Shown: positions 1-9,687, numbered from the stretch's first letter. The stretch: 64,000 nt of DNA from Phycisphaerae bacterium (GCA_035275405.1 DATEMU010000008.1:124001-188000); one strand, 5' to 3'. The notes: generated by a model from the letters alone, not told the origin. Translations and numbers: made by a program.

Positions 1-1
1 C

Positions 2-502
2 GGCAGTCGGCGTCACGCCTTCATCGATTTCGCCGGTCGCCCCGGGCCGCACGTCGACGAACTGTTGCGAGAGTCCGATGCGGGCAACGTCCGCTACCTC
101 GGCATGTTGCCGCACGGCAAGACGCTGGAAGCCATGGCGTCGGCGGACGTCAATGTGATCATCCTGCCCAATCTTCCCGGCAGTGCCAACGATTCCACCG
201 CCAAGCTCTACGAATGCCTGGGCAGCAATCGAGCCATTCTGGCCGCCGTCCCGATCGACGGCGCGGCGGCGAATGAGCTGCGCCGGTTTGACGGAGTGAG
301 TATCTGTGATCCGGATTGTGTCGATCAGATCAGCCGGGCGATCGGGGAGTATTACCAGGCGTGGCTTTCGAACGACTTGACCGTCCGGCGCCCGGCTTCA
401 TTGCTCGCCACGGTGACGCGCCGACATCAGACCGGACAACTCGCGGAGCGGCTTGACGCCGCCGTCCGCGCCAGCCGATGCACACTGGAGGTGCGACCAT
501 GA
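2..502 (+). CDS. Glycosyltransferase (GT-B), C-terminal part; 5' end outside window
   Basis: The reading frame is open from base 2, so the N-terminal domain lies upstream of the window. The visible 166 residues look like the C-terminal nucleotide-sugar-binding half of a group 1/family 4 glycosyltransferase: a short strand with a FAGRPG element, then YLGMLPHGKTLEAMASADV followed by an ILPN segment, the usual donor-pocket layout. The stop codon overlaps the start of the next gene as ATGA, so it belongs to the same operon as the downstream polysaccharide genes. Donor and acceptor sugars cannot be told. The family call is fairly sure, the exact role is not. Confidence 0.75.
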   Translation, partial: GSRRHAFIDFAGRPGPHVDELLRESDAGNVRYLGMLPHGKTLEAMASADVNVIILPNLPGSANDSTAKLYECLGSNRAILAAVPIDGAAANELRRFDGVSICDPDCVDQISRAIGEYYQAWLSNDLTVRRPASLLATVTRRHQTGQLAERLDAAVRASRCTLEVRP

Positions 503-1503
503 ATCCGCTGATGACGACCGCCGGTTTCGATACGTTGACGGGCCGATTGATCCGGCGCATGCGCCGCTTGCGGAGCGAGACCTGCGTCACGATCCTGACC
601 TACCACAGCGTCGACCACACCGAGACGATATTCAATTCCAACGTCCGTCACGACCCGGCGGAGTTCGAACGGCAAATGGATTATCTCGCGGAGAACTATT
701 CGCCGCTGAGCTTGCGCGAGTGGATCGAACGGGCCCATCGAAACGACCCGCCGCATCGCGGCGTCGTCGTAACGCTGGACGACGGATACGCCGATTCTTT
801 ACGGCAGGCGCTCCCCATTGCGTTCCGGCGGCGCATTCCGGTCACGATCTTTCCGGTGACGGCGGTCATCGGAAACCGCGACCTCCTGTGGCAGCACAAA
901 CTGGCATGGCTGGTCGCGCATCATCATGAAGCCCGAGTCCTGGATGCGCTGATCTCGGCGGGGTATCCACCGGTCCCGGAGAATCAAAACGTCGAAGCGT
1001 ATGTCCGCGCGCAATTCCGCGCTGATACGCCGGAGATCCTTGAATCCCTCTTGAAGAAGTTGGGGCAATCCGGCGCGTCGATCGCCGCCGCCGAGCGACT
1101 TTACCTGGAACCGGAAGAGATCGCCCAGGCCGACCGGGACCTCGTCGAATTCGGCAACCACACGCATACCCATCCTTTTCTGTCGGCCCTCAGCGTGGAT
1201 GAACAACGCGAGGAAATTATTTTGGCCCGAGATGCCCTTTCCGCGCTGACCGGGTACGCACCGATCGCGCTGGCGTATCCGTTCGGTCTCAAGCGTCACT
1301 ACAACGCTGCGTCCTCTCAAATCGCGAGAGAAACGGGTCATCGCGTCGCCATGGATATGCGCCGCCGCATCAATCGGCCGGATGGCGATCCGTTTGAATT
1401 GAGCCGTAAGCCGGCGACGACCGGTCCCCATGATCACTTTGAGCGCATCCTGGAAGATTGGCCGGACAACGCCGAACCGCCGCCCATGGAGGGCCGCGCA
1501 TGA
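499..1503 (+). CDS. Polysaccharide deacetylase (NodB-homology, CE4)
   Basis: A 334-residue NodB-domain protein that probably removes N- or O-acetyl groups from a cell-surface glycan or its lipid-linked precursor. The first metal-binding motif is seen as TLDDGY, the second as HTHTHP (H-x3-HP type), and the third as LAYPFG, so the metal site looks complete. An earlier in-frame ATG exists at 478, but ATG 499 is preceded by GGAGGT and overlaps the upstream stop (ATGA), so I start here. No signal peptide is evident, suggesting a cytoplasmic-face enzyme like those in exosortase-associated exopolysaccharide clusters. It is followed by another ATGA coupling. Confidence 0.85.
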   Translation: MNPLMTTAGFDTLTGRLIRRMRRLRSETCVTILTYHSVDHTETIFNSNVRHDPAEFERQMDYLAENYSPLSLREWIERAHRNDPPHRGVVVTLDDGYADSLRQALPIAFRRRIPVTIFPVTAVIGNRDLLWQHKLAWLVAHHHEARVLDALISAGYPPVPENQNVEAYVRAQFRADTPEILESLLKKLGQSGASIAAAERLYLEPEEIAQADRDLVEFGNHTHTHPFLSALSVDEQREEIILARDALSALTGYAPIALAYPFGLKRHYNAASSQIARETGHRVAMDMRRRINRPDGDPFELSRKPATTGPHDHFERILEDWPDNAEPPPMEGRA

Positions 1504-2483
1504 ACGGCGATCCGCGGGTGCTCGTGGTTGCCCCCTACCTTGGGGAGTTCGGCTGGGAATTAATGAACTGGCAGGGGCGCGTGCGCCGCCTCCTCATGGA
1601 CCAGACTCATCCCCGCGTCGTGCTCTGCGCTTCGCCGGATCGCCGGCCGCTCTACGCAAACGCGGCTGCGGATGGCCGTTTTCTGTTTTGTCCGGTCCAC
1701 GTTGATGCGCCGGGCATTGCCAGCGAAGATCATCGAATCGATGCGCGAGGCAATCGTCACGACCCGGAAAGATTGCGGCTCTTGACGTGCGATGCGGCCC
1801 GTCGGGCCTGCGAACACTACGGCATCGACCTGGCCCACGCCGAGTTTCTGACCCCCGACTATCGCGGAACGCTCTGGCCGACCGATCGCGCCGATCAGTG
1901 GTTTTCCGAATTGCGCCAATCGTCACCCCTCGAAACGGATATCCTGCTCGTCCCCCGCACGCGGAAGAGCGCAACGGAGCGAAATCAACCCGCGTCGTGG
2001 TGGGAAGAACTGGCAGCTCGACTAATCCGCGAGGGCCTCTCGGTCGAAGTCTATATGGCCCCGCTCAGCAATGCCATCCGGCAACTTTCACGCGCTCGAC
2101 TCGCTATCGGCGCCTCGACCGGCGGACTGCACCTGGCCAGTCTTTGCCGATGTCCGCACTTTGTCTGGGGCAGCGGGGCGGATGATCGTTGGACCGCCCT
2201 GAAGTTCAGCAATCGCCAGCGCTATGAGACAATCTGGAATCCCTTCGGCACGCCCTGCCGATACGACGAGTGCGGTTGGCAGCCGACGGTTCACTACATT
2301 CTCAAAAAATCACTTGGCGCGCTGGCGGAGATCGGACTCCCGCGCGGCCGGGCGACGCCGGCCTGGTCGTGGAATCCGAAGTGGCGAATCAAGCGGCGAA
2401 TAGCGCGGCTACTCGACGATCGCCGGGGAATCCTGCCGTGGCCGTGGACGGTCCGACAATTCGTCCGCGAGCACGTGGTCTAG
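1500..2483 (+). CDS. Uncharacterised protein of the glycan cluster, possibly a GT-B-type transferase
   Basis: A 327-residue protein with no motif I can name with certainty. It opens with a Rossmann-like strand and the segment APYLGEFGWELMNWQG, and has near residue 200 an IGASTGGLHLAS segment that resembles the donor-binding turn of GT-B enzymes such as heptosyltransferases. There is no signal peptide or membrane segment. ATG 1500 overlaps the previous stop; the ORF extends 14 codons upstream but without a better start. Translational coupling to the deacetylase and flanking glycosyltransferases suggest a role in building the same polymer. The glycosyltransferase idea rests on fold resemblance and context only. 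Confidence 0.5.
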   Translation: MNGDPRVLVVAPYLGEFGWELMNWQGRVRRLLMDQTHPRVVLCASPDRRPLYANAAADGRFLFCPVHVDAPGIASEDHRIDARGNRHDPERLRLLTCDAARRACEHYGIDLAHAEFLTPDYRGTLWPTDRADQWFSELRQSSPLETDILLVPRTRKSATERNQPASWWEELAARLIREGLSVEVYMAPLSNAIRQLSRARLAIGASTGGLHLASLCRCPHFVWGSGADDRWTALKFSNRQRYETIWNPFGTPCRYDECGWQPTVHYILKKSLGALAEIGLPRGRATPAWSWNPKWRIKRRIARLLDDRRGILPWPWTVRQFVREHVV

Positions 2484-2504
2484 CCAGGGGACTTTCGGTC
2501 GCAA

Positions 2505-3860
2505 ATGAAAGGACTCCGCAACCTGCTTCTGGTCGCATACCACTTCCCGCCGCACGGCGGCAGCGGAGTCCAACGCGCGCTCAAACTCGCTCGTTACTTG
2601 CCGCCGGCCGGTTGGAGGGCGCACATCATAACGGCAGGCCACGACCATTATCCCGTCCTCGATCGCACGCTGTGCGCGGAATACGCCGACGCAAATGTAG
2701 AACGAGTTCCCGGCTGGGAGCCCGGCGCCCTGGCGAAGCACATGGCGGCGCCGTTGCCTCCCTTATTCAAACGGAGTTGTTGCGGACTCGAAGACCGCCT
2801 CTATTGGCGACTCGATCGGTGGATGCGGAGATTACCCCTTGCGGAGCTGGAACAACTTTGGGTATCGGCGGCAGCGCGCCGTGCACGACACATGATCCGC
2901 GAACACGCCATCGAAGCGGTCATCACAACGTCGCCGCCCTGTGCCACGCACCTCGTGGGGCGAAATCTCCAGCGGCGAATGGGCATCCCCTGGATCGCCG
3001 ACCTGCGCGATCCGATCGTCGACAACTTTTCGTACCGCCCGAAGACCAGCGGTGAGGATCGTTTCTTCGAACGACTGGAAGCAACAATTGCACAAGAGGC
3101 TGATCGGGTTGTGGTCACGTGCCCCGAGTTGGCGGAGTGCCTGCGCGAGCGATACCGCAACGTTCCCGCCGAGCGATTTACGACCATCACCAACGGATAC
3201 GACCCGGCGGACGCACCAGCGGCCGTGCAAAGGGCGAACTCCGGCCGATTTACGCTGGCACACGTCGGGGCCTTCTATCGCGAGCAGACGGTCGGACCGA
3301 TTCTCGATGCCGTTCGTCAACTCCGCGCCACCCGCCCGGAGATCCGCGATGCGCTGCGATTGCGACTGGTCGGGACGCTGTCCGCTTCGGAACGTGCGCG
3401 ACTGCTCCCGGAAGATCATACTTTTCTTGACCACGCCGGGTATGTCGATCATCGCACCGCAATCGAAGAAATGGCGTCGGCAGATATCTTGCTGCTGACG
3501 ACGCCCGCTTCGGATGGCGGGAGACTTTGCATTCCCGCCAAGACCTTTGAATACCTTGCATTCGGGAAACACATGATCGCGTCACTCCATTATTCGTCCT
3601 GGATTTCCCGGACGATTCAACAGGCCGGCAACTGCACCGTTATGCTTTGCGCGGGCGCGGCGGAGTGGGCCAACGCCATCGAATCCTGTTTTGTCACCTG
3701 GAATGCCGGGCGACTTCAGCAGCCACGCGACAGGGCGGTTGTGGATGCGTTCCGGCGCGATCGAATCGCGGCGAGATATGCCCGCGTCATTGAAGAAGCC
3801 ATTGCGGAAGTTCGCTTAAGCCGCGCCGAGGTACTATGCGCGAATGAGGCCGTCGCATGA
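2505..3860 (+). CDS. Glycosyltransferase family 4
   Basis: A 451-residue GT-B glycosyltransferase. The N-terminal acceptor domain starts with LLLVAYHFPPHGGSGVQR, the typical family 4 opening with a glycine-rich loop. The C-terminal domain carries YVDHRTAIEEMASADILLL and then IPAKTFEYLAFGK, the usual E-x7-E-type donor-site region. It is soluble and should act at the inner face of the membrane, adding a sugar to a lipid-linked intermediate. It starts 21 nt after the previous gene with AGGGGA upstream, and its stop overlaps the next start as ATGA. The sugar specificity is unknown. Confidence 0.85.
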   Translation: MKGLRNLLLVAYHFPPHGGSGVQRALKLARYLPPAGWRAHIITAGHDHYPVLDRTLCAEYADANVERVPGWEPGALAKHMAAPLPPLFKRSCCGLEDRLYWRLDRWMRRLPLAELEQLWVSAAARRARHMIREHAIEAVITTSPPCATHLVGRNLQRRMGIPWIADLRDPIVDNFSYRPKTSGEDRFFERLEATIAQEADRVVVTCPELAECLRERYRNVPAERFTTITNGYDPADAPAAVQRANSGRFTLAHVGAFYREQTVGPILDAVRQLRATRPEIRDALRLRLVGTLSASERARLLPEDHTFLDHAGYVDHRTAIEEMASADILLLTTPASDGGRLCIPAKTFEYLAFGKHMIASLHYSSWISRTIQQAGNCTVMLCAGAAEWANAIESCFVTWNAGRLQQPRDRAVVDAFRRDRIAARYARVIEEAIAEVRLSRAEVLCANEAVA

Positions 3861-5125
3861 AATTAGCCTGGCACATGCCAACCCTTCGCCGCACATGCTG
3901 CGGCCTTTCCCAGCGCGCCCTGCGCCTGGCGAACGGTCTTCGGCAATTCGGCCATGACGTCGAGTTCTACGTTGAGGCCGGCAAATCGGACATTGCGGGC
4001 GATGTGTTGGACGGTTTTTGCGTACGTCGGATTTCAACTCAACGGAATCGGCTGCTGCATTGGTCGCTACAAGCCCTTGGGCGGCGTCGTGCAGCCGCGG
4101 CACTCGCGGCACAAATCACTTCGGACCACGAGGTCATGCTGACCTGTCAGCCCGAGTTTGCCTCCGAATATGTACGGCATCGCCGCGACACGCCCCTGAT
4201 TTTTGTGTGCGGCGGGACGACGCTGCTGCATGATGAGGCGGACCGCGCGCGATCGGCCGTAGTTTCGTGGCCCCGGCGAGGGTTCTTCGCGTTGGATCGA
4301 CATCTCAAGCGCCGCAACGAGCGCAACGCGTTCAGGCTCGCCGATGCCGTCGTTTTCGACAGCGATGCGACGCGCGCTCATGTGACGCGCGACTATCGCC
4401 TGGACATCGCCCGTTTTCAGACGATACATGGCGGCGTCGACTCGGATGAATTTCAGCCGCCTTCAACACAGCAGCGGCATAATGCCCGGCATCGGCTGGG
4501 AATCGGTCCATCCGAAGATGTACTGGCATGGACCGGCCGATTGTCGCCGGAAAAAAACATTGACTTTCTGCTTAATGCCCTCGCCTACTGCCGTCGACGA
4601 CCCCACCGAGTCCTCATCGTCGGCGACGGTCCCGCTCGTGATGCGTTGATGAAGCTCAACCATCGCCTGGGGCTCAATAGTGTGGTCAGTTTTGTGGGCA
4701 TTCAGAGTGACGTCCGACCATTCCTTCATGCCGCCGACGTTTTTGTTTTTCCGTCGCGCGGAGAGTCGTTCGGCGGGGCGCTGGTCGAAGCGATGGCCTG
4801 CGGGCTGCCGTGCATTGCCCTGCGTCCCAACGGCGACGCCATTCGCAACGCCAGTCTCGAGATCATCGAACCTGAGACGTCCGGATTGCTGGTCGATCGC
4901 GCCGAGCCCGCCGCCCTCGCCGCGGCAATTGAGCTTCTGCTGGTAAACCGCGAACTGCGCAACGCGCTCGGCGCAGCCGCGCGCCGCCGTGCGACTTCTT
5001 TGTTCACCTGGGCGGCGGCGGCCGCACAATTTAACGCCTTAGTGAATGAAATCGCCGCCCGCGGCCGGCCGAACCGTCGTCTCGATGCCGCCTCTTTGAC
5101 CGCGCTTCAGCCTGCCCACGCTTGA
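3857..5125 (+). CDS. Glycosyltransferase family 4
   Basis: A 422-residue GT-B enzyme, the second family 4 transferase of the operon. The N-terminus has GLSQRALRLANGLRQFGHDV (acceptor domain). The mid region has the linker TGRLSPEKNIDFL, which opens the donor domain, and the catalytic-site block RGESFGGALVEAMACGLP shows the E-x7-E motif clearly. ATG 3857 overlaps the stop of the preceding transferase, so the two are probably made in equal amounts. It likely acts on the same lipid-linked glycan before export and polymerisation by the downstream O-ligase-like protein. Confidence 0.88.
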   Translation: MKLAWHMPTLRRTCCGLSQRALRLANGLRQFGHDVEFYVEAGKSDIAGDVLDGFCVRRISTQRNRLLHWSLQALGRRRAAAALAAQITSDHEVMLTCQPEFASEYVRHRRDTPLIFVCGGTTLLHDEADRARSAVVSWPRRGFFALDRHLKRRNERNAFRLADAVVFDSDATRAHVTRDYRLDIARFQTIHGGVDSDEFQPPSTQQRHNARHRLGIGPSEDVLAWTGRLSPEKNIDFLLNALAYCRRRPHRVLIVGDGPARDALMKLNHRLGLNSVVSFVGIQSDVRPFLHAADVFVFPSRGESFGGALVEAMACGLPCIALRPNGDAIRNASLEIIEPETSGLLVDRAEPAALAAAIELLLVNRELRNALGAAARRRATSLFTWAAAAAQFNALVNEIAARGRPNRRLDAASLTALQPAHA

Positions 5126-5133
5126 GGAAAACC

Positions 5134-6567
5134 ATGCGCTTTGCCGTCTATGTCACCTTGCTGTTTGCGATCCTGCCGATCATCTTCTACCGGCCGTTCT
5201 TCGGTCTTTGCGCCTATTACGTTGTGTCGTTTCTCCAGCCCAAGCTTTTCTGCTGGCGGCCGGATTTTCAGGACGCCATGCTCGTCGGCGTGCCCCTCGT
5301 CATTGGGGCGGTCGTGATCGGCGTGCGCCGCGCCGTTCCGGTTCCGCGTATCGTTGCCTCCACCGGCGAAATACGCGGCATCGTCGACAAAATCGTGCGC
5401 AGCCCGGTCCTCGTTCCTGCCTGGCCGCTGGTGGTCTGCGCGCTGCTGTTTATCTACATCGCATTAACGCGATTGTTCACGGCCTTCCCGCTTGCTCCAA
5501 CGACCGATCAGTTCCGCGCCCTCGGCAAGATTCTGATTATTACCGCCCTGCTGACCGGTCTGGCGTGCGACTTCCGCCGCTTCCGTATCCTCTACATCGT
5601 CATCGCGCTGTCCGTGGCCTTTTGGGCGATCAAGGGAGGCTTCAAGGTGATCGTCCTCGGACCCCATCAGGTCTACGGCAAGACGTATGACAACAACTAT
5701 TTCGCCCTGACGTCCGTCATGACTCTGCCGATGGTGTTCTACTTCGCCCTCTCCGTCCGGCATGCGCGATGGCGAACGCTGCTGTTGGTCTTCGCCGCGC
5801 TCATGTGTCTGGCCATCATAGGATCGCGTTCGCGGGCCGGCTTCGTCGCGTTTTCGATCGTGCTCACGGCCATGGCCTGGAGCAGCCGGTATCGCCTGCG
5901 CGCGCTCTGCGCCGTGCTCGTGGTGTCGACCGTCACGCTGCTGGCGGCCGCCACCGAAGTGCGTGAACGCATTCAATCCATCGTCTCCTACGAATCCGAT
6001 CGCTCCGCCCGCTCGCGGTTCCAGACGTGGGCGGTCGCCCGGGAACTGGTCGCCCAAAGTCCCCTCATCGGCGTCGGCTTCAATAATTTCGAACTGGCCA
6101 AAGACCAGTATGAGGGCGGTCGCAAGGCCGCGCACAACATCTACCTGCAAAATCTGGCCGAATTGGGATTTTTGGGGCACCCGCTTTGGCTTCTCCTGGT
6201 TTTCGGCTCCATGCTGAGCATGTACCGATTCATGCGTCGATCGCGCCGACTTCCGTCGGAGATGCGGTGGGCCTATCACTGGTCACGCGGCCTGCTGTTG
6301 GGCATGGTCGCGTTCTGCGTTCATGGGATGTTCCATAACGAAGAGTATCTGGAATTGATGTTCGCGATGATCGGCCTGCATATCGCACTTCAGGTGACGG
6401 CGCGGCACGAGCTTGCCCGATGGCAGTGGGGAGACCGGAAGCGGACGCCAGCGACTACCCCGAACCCGGCCCGATCGGCCGGCGCGGGGACGACGCCCAC
6501 CTTGCACCCCGCCTATCTTTTCGGAAAATTAGCCCGTACCCGCCGCGTGGCCCGCACCACCTCTTAG
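5134..6567 (+). CDS. O-antigen ligase/polymerase-like protein, exosortase A-associated type
   Basis: A 477-residue polytopic membrane protein with about ten hydrophobic segments and a large periplasmic region between residues 280 and 350, the layout of Wzy/WaaL proteins. The N-terminal block FYRPFFGLCAYYVVSFLQP resembles the putative O-glycosylation ligases associated with exosortase A systems. The GSRSRAGFVAF segment and the later IGVGFNNFE segment are typical of the O-antigen ligase domain. ATG 5134 is chosen over TTG 5122 because AGGA lies just upstream. It closes the glycan operon and is convergent with the M48 gene, with a 4-nt overlap. It presumably polymerises or transfers the finished glycan. 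No PEP-CTERM substrate or exosortase is in view. Confidence 0.75.
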   Translation: MRFAVYVTLLFAILPIIFYRPFFGLCAYYVVSFLQPKLFCWRPDFQDAMLVGVPLVIGAVVIGVRRAVPVPRIVASTGEIRGIVDKIVRSPVLVPAWPLVVCALLFIYIALTRLFTAFPLAPTTDQFRALGKILIITALLTGLACDFRRFRILYIVIALSVAFWAIKGGFKVIVLGPHQVYGKTYDNNYFALTSVMTLPMVFYFALSVRHARWRTLLLVFAALMCLAIIGSRSRAGFVAFSIVLTAMAWSSRYRLRALCAVLVVSTVTLLAAATEVRERIQSIVSYESDRSARSRFQTWAVARELVAQSPLIGVGFNNFELAKDQYEGGRKAAHNIYLQNLAELGFLGHPLWLLLVFGSMLSMYRFMRRSRRLPSEMRWAYHWSRGLLLGMVAFCVHGMFHNEEYLELMFAMIGLHIALQVTARHELARWQWGDRKRTPATTPNPARSAGAGTTPTLHPAYLFGKLARTRRVARTTS

Positions 6568-8123
6568 CCCATGAGGAACACGCGCCGCCACGCCCGCGCG
6601 ATCTCGCCATAATAGACCATTCCCGCCGCGATGGTGCCGACAATGCCCGCTCCAAGGAGCCCCATCTTCAGAAGCCAAAGCTGGCGATCGAAACGGTTCA
6701 CGGCGGCCGCGTCCTGCGCAAAACGCTCGATGAGGCGGCAACGCGACTCGATGCTGCCGTGACGCCAGCTCGGGGCGGCTTTTGGAATTCCATTTAGACC
6801 GGCGATCTTCGACAGCGTACGACCGAAGAGGTTTGCCGCCGAGACGCATACGCCGGAGGCCTGCCGCTCGCCGTGGATCGGGCACCAACTGAGACAATTC
6901 TGAATGTCGGGTGTCACGCTGCGAACACCGAACAAGTCCGCCTGCCGCTCAAAGCGTCGCGAGAGCCAGCCGAAGCCAAAGAGCCACAGCCCGAGTAGCA
7001 CGACGAGACCGATGAGTTGCAGCAGGCCCGAGTCCGTGATGACTCTGCCCCGCACGAGCAATTCCAGGACACCTCCGGTCACATACATCGATGCCAACGC
7101 GAATAATCCGAAGAACGGCAGGTGCCAGTGGTGAACATGCCCCGCCTCATGGCCGAACACCGCCTCTATCTCCTCGTCATCCATGGTCTCCAGGAGCGCG
7201 TCCGAGACGAGAATGTACCGTAGCGGCGGTATGAACCCCATCACCGCCGCGTTGACGGTCATACCGTGCGTGTGCCAGAGCAGGACATCGCGATAACGCA
7301 GGCCGATCCGCTTGCAGATCCGCTCGAAGCGCTCACGCAGCGGACCCGGAGGCAACGGCTCCGTTGCCCAGATGTAACACAATATTACCGGCGAGATGAG
7401 CAGCACGAGAAACGAAATAATCCCGAGGACGGCATCCGCCGCCCAGGGGAGCGTCGTCGCGTTCATCAGGTCCCTTCGCCACAGATCGGTGAAATGCTTG
7501 GCGGCGACGATCAGGGCCATGGGCGCGGCCACAATCAACACCTGGTGCCGAAACTTATCCCACAGAAAAGTGAACACCGAAGCGTCCGGCGGAGGCCTTC
7601 CATTGGAAGCCGCGGAAAGCGCCGTCGCGGCATCCGTTTTGCGTGCCTCGTCAATCGGCGGGGCGGGTTCGCGCTCCGAAGGAAAGAATACGCCGCGAAG
7701 CCGAGCTTCCACGGGAAATTGGATCGCCCAGATTACCGCGAGAGAGGCGAAGAAGGGGACCAGTAAAGTCAAATCGCCGACGAGAGGTAACCGGTCCAGG
7801 CCCCATTCTCGTCGTACCAGGGAGGCCCAAGGCGTCAGGGTCATCGTCCCGGTGAGCAGCGCCGCGATCAGCACGAGGAGGACAAACTGGCCCGTGGAGA
7901 ATGCCTGAGTCGCCCGATCGAAACCCTGAGGCGAGCCATCCAAACGGCGCAGCGACTGCTTCCGAACATACAAGGCCGCCAAGGCGACAACAGCGATCTG
8001 ACCAATAGCGATGGAAAGAGTCATACTCTCCCATCCGGTTCGGCCGGCGATGAGGTTAAAACCCGGCGGAGGAAGGTTATCGCTAAGTACGAAGGCAAAG
8101 GCCATGATTACCAGGAAATACAT
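6564..8123 (-). CDS. Membrane-bound M48 family zinc metalloprotease
   Basis: A 519-residue protease with roughly eight or nine hydrophobic segments. The zinc site HEAGH lies at about residues 325-329 and is followed by ERQADLFG, which supplies the third ligand (ExxxD of M48/Ste24 and HtpX-like enzymes). The long N-terminal membrane section makes it larger than HtpX (about 290 residues) and closer in plan to Ste24-type proteases. A role in quality control of membrane proteins is inferred from the family. The start has no clear SD; an alternative ATG lies seven codons in. Its end overlaps the end of the convergent O-ligase gene. Confidence 0.8.
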   Translation of the reverse strand: MYFLVIMAFAFVLSDNLPPPGFNLIAGRTGWESMTLSIAIGQIAVVALAALYVRKQSLRRLDGSPQGFDRATQAFSTGQFVLLVLIAALLTGTMTLTPWASLVRREWGLDRLPLVGDLTLLVPFFASLAVIWAIQFPVEARLRGVFFPSEREPAPPIDEARKTDAATALSAASNGRPPPDASVFTFLWDKFRHQVLIVAAPMALIVAAKHFTDLWRRDLMNATTLPWAADAVLGIISFLVLLISPVILCYIWATEPLPPGPLRERFERICKRIGLRYRDVLLWHTHGMTVNAAVMGFIPPLRYILVSDALLETMDDEEIEAVFGHEAGHVHHWHLPFFGLFALASMYVTGGVLELLVRGRVITDSGLLQLIGLVVLLGLWLFGFGWLSRRFERQADLFGVRSVTPDIQNCLSWCPIHGERQASGVCVSAANLFGRTLSKIAGLNGIPKAAPSWRHGSIESRCRLIERFAQDAAAVNRFDRQLWLLKMGLLGAGIVGTIAAGMVYYGEIARAWRRVFLMG

Positions 8124-8299
8124 CGCAACCGCCGCTTAATGAGGCTCGTACAAGGAGACGAAGGACCGCCCCGGGAATGATAATCGGTCGCTGTTTAATT
8201 GCACCCCCCGTCGATTTGCGCCCAGCCTATTATCCCGTAAGATTCTTGTCAACCGATCCGGCGAGCGTCGACAGGATCGGAACTTCAGGAGCGTGAACC

Positions 8300-9181
8300 A
8301 TGATTCGCATTTGCCGGCCCGTGGCGATCGTAATCGTTCTTTTCCACGAGACCCTTTGCCCCGCCCAGGCGCCACCCGCATCCCCGCCGACGACCGCTCC
8401 GGCCGCCGACAAGCGCAATTTCCGCAGCTTCCGGCAGGAGGACCCCACCTTTCTCACCGAGCGGATGACCCAGGAATTGAGCCTCGACGACGCGCAGCGG
8501 GAAGCCGTCGCAAAAATCCTGCGGGACCATCAGGCGCACATCGCCGCGCTCCGCCAGTCGATGCAAAGCCAGCCCACCGAGGGCTACGACAAGATGCGGC
8601 TGATCGCGCAGGAGATGCGCACCGCACGGGAAGCGGCGGACACCGCACGGGTCGAGGAGCTGACCCAACAAATGCGCCAACTCCGTGAGGAACAGCAGGC
8701 CCGCCTCGCCCCGATGCGCGAGCAGATGATGGCCAGCCAGGAAAAACTCCAGACCGATCTGTTCGCGGTCCTTCGCGACGACCAGAAACCGGGCTTTGAA
8801 AAGCTCTGGGAACAGCAATTAGCCCGGCGTTCGCCCTATCGAGGTCCGGAACGTAGTCCGCAGACGCTTAAAGCGCTCGTCGATCGTCTCCCGGGTCTGA
8901 CGCTCGAACAACAGAAAGGCGTCGAACAATTTTTCCGCCAGCACCAGGACGCTGAAAAGCAAACGGAGAAGGGCTCGCCCGCTGAGCGGGCACTGGTGAC
9001 AAAATTGTACGACGGCGTGATCGCGCTGCTCACGCCCGAGCAACGCCAACTTCTTGAAGGGCAGCTTTCCGGTCGCCGCGGCGGCGTCCGCGGCGCAGAG
9101 CCGTTGCCGATCCGCGGGCCTGCCCAACCGCCGACGCCCACGTCGCCGGACAAGTCGGAGACTCCGCAGACCCTTCCGTGA
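8300..9181 (+). CDS. Secreted Spy/CpxP-like helical protein
   Basis: A 293-residue exported protein. Residues 1-23 form a signal peptide ending near CPAQA, followed by a Pro/Ala-rich linker. The rest is almost entirely charged, Gln-rich amphipathic helix with two Spy/CpxP-like elements, LSLDDAQREAVAKIL and LTPEQRQLL, which in that family mark the LTxxQ motifs. Length exceeds Spy (about 160 residues), suggesting a duplicated core. AGGAG at 8287-8291 supports ATG 8300. Periplasmic chaperone or metal-stress sensor roles are known for relatives; none can be assigned here. It stands alone between a divergent and a convergent neighbour. Confidence 0.6.
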   Translation: MIRICRPVAIVIVLFHETLCPAQAPPASPPTTAPAADKRNFRSFRQEDPTFLTERMTQELSLDDAQREAVAKILRDHQAHIAALRQSMQSQPTEGYDKMRLIAQEMRTAREAADTARVEELTQQMRQLREEQQARLAPMREQMMASQEKLQTDLFAVLRDDQKPGFEKLWEQQLARRSPYRGPERSPQTLKALVDRLPGLTLEQQKGVEQFFRQHQDAEKQTEKGSPAERALVTKLYDGVIALLTPEQRQLLEGQLSGRRGGVRGAEPLPIRGPAQPPTPTSPDKSETPQTLP

Positions 9182-9209
9182 TAGTCTAACGAGCGGCGCC
9201 TGCCACAGG

Positions 9210-9683
9210 TCACCCCGCTACGGGGGAAGCGACGTCTGGAATCGCGCGGAGAACGGCCCCGATTGCGACCACGGCTAGGCCAAGCACAACATTAAGCATC
9301 AGCCAGAATGCCCGCCGCTTGCGCAGCCCCTCAAACGCGGCGGAGCGACCGGCCAGCGCGCTGGCCAGGAAGAAAACGGCGAATGCCAGGATGATTTTGA
9401 AGCCCATCAGGGCGTGATAATGCGCCTGCCCCTTGTGCGCTGGGACTTCGTTCGCGATGTAATTATAGAAGCCGGTCAGGAGCAGGATTGCGATGGCCAG
9501 CATCACCAGGCGCGCGGTCCGGCGGCGGACCGACTCGACCAGTCCCTCGCGCACCTCCTGCGGCGCCGCCTTGATCGACGGCAGGATCACCATCAGACTG
9601 AAGATCGCCCCGCCCACGGCGATAATCGCGGCGCTTAGATGAAGAAAGCGGACGACGACATTGACGAAATCGATGTCTTGCAT
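9210..9683 (-). CDS. Small CopD-like integral membrane protein
   Basis: About 157 residues with four hydrophobic segments: an N-terminal FLHLSAAIIAVGGAIFSLMV helix, a LVMLAIAILLLTGFYNYI helix, a central helix containing ILAFAVFFLASALAG, and a C-terminal helix. A histidine sits at the start of helix 1 and another in the YHALMGFK loop, a pattern of CopD-like and related cytochrome-like four-helix proteins. The ORF could start 16 codons earlier (9731), but that stretch is encoded by a REP-like repeat, so ATG 9683 is preferred. Function unknown; haem or metal binding is only a suggestion from the fold. Confidence 0.55.
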   Translation of the reverse strand: MQDIDFVNVVVRFLHLSAAIIAVGGAIFSLMVILPSIKAAPQEVREGLVESVRRRTARLVMLAIAILLLTGFYNYIANEVPAHKGQAHYHALMGFKIILAFAVFFLASALAGRSAAFEGLRKRRAFWLMLNVVLGLAVVAIGAVLRAIPDVASPVAG

Positions 9684-9687
9684 GGCT

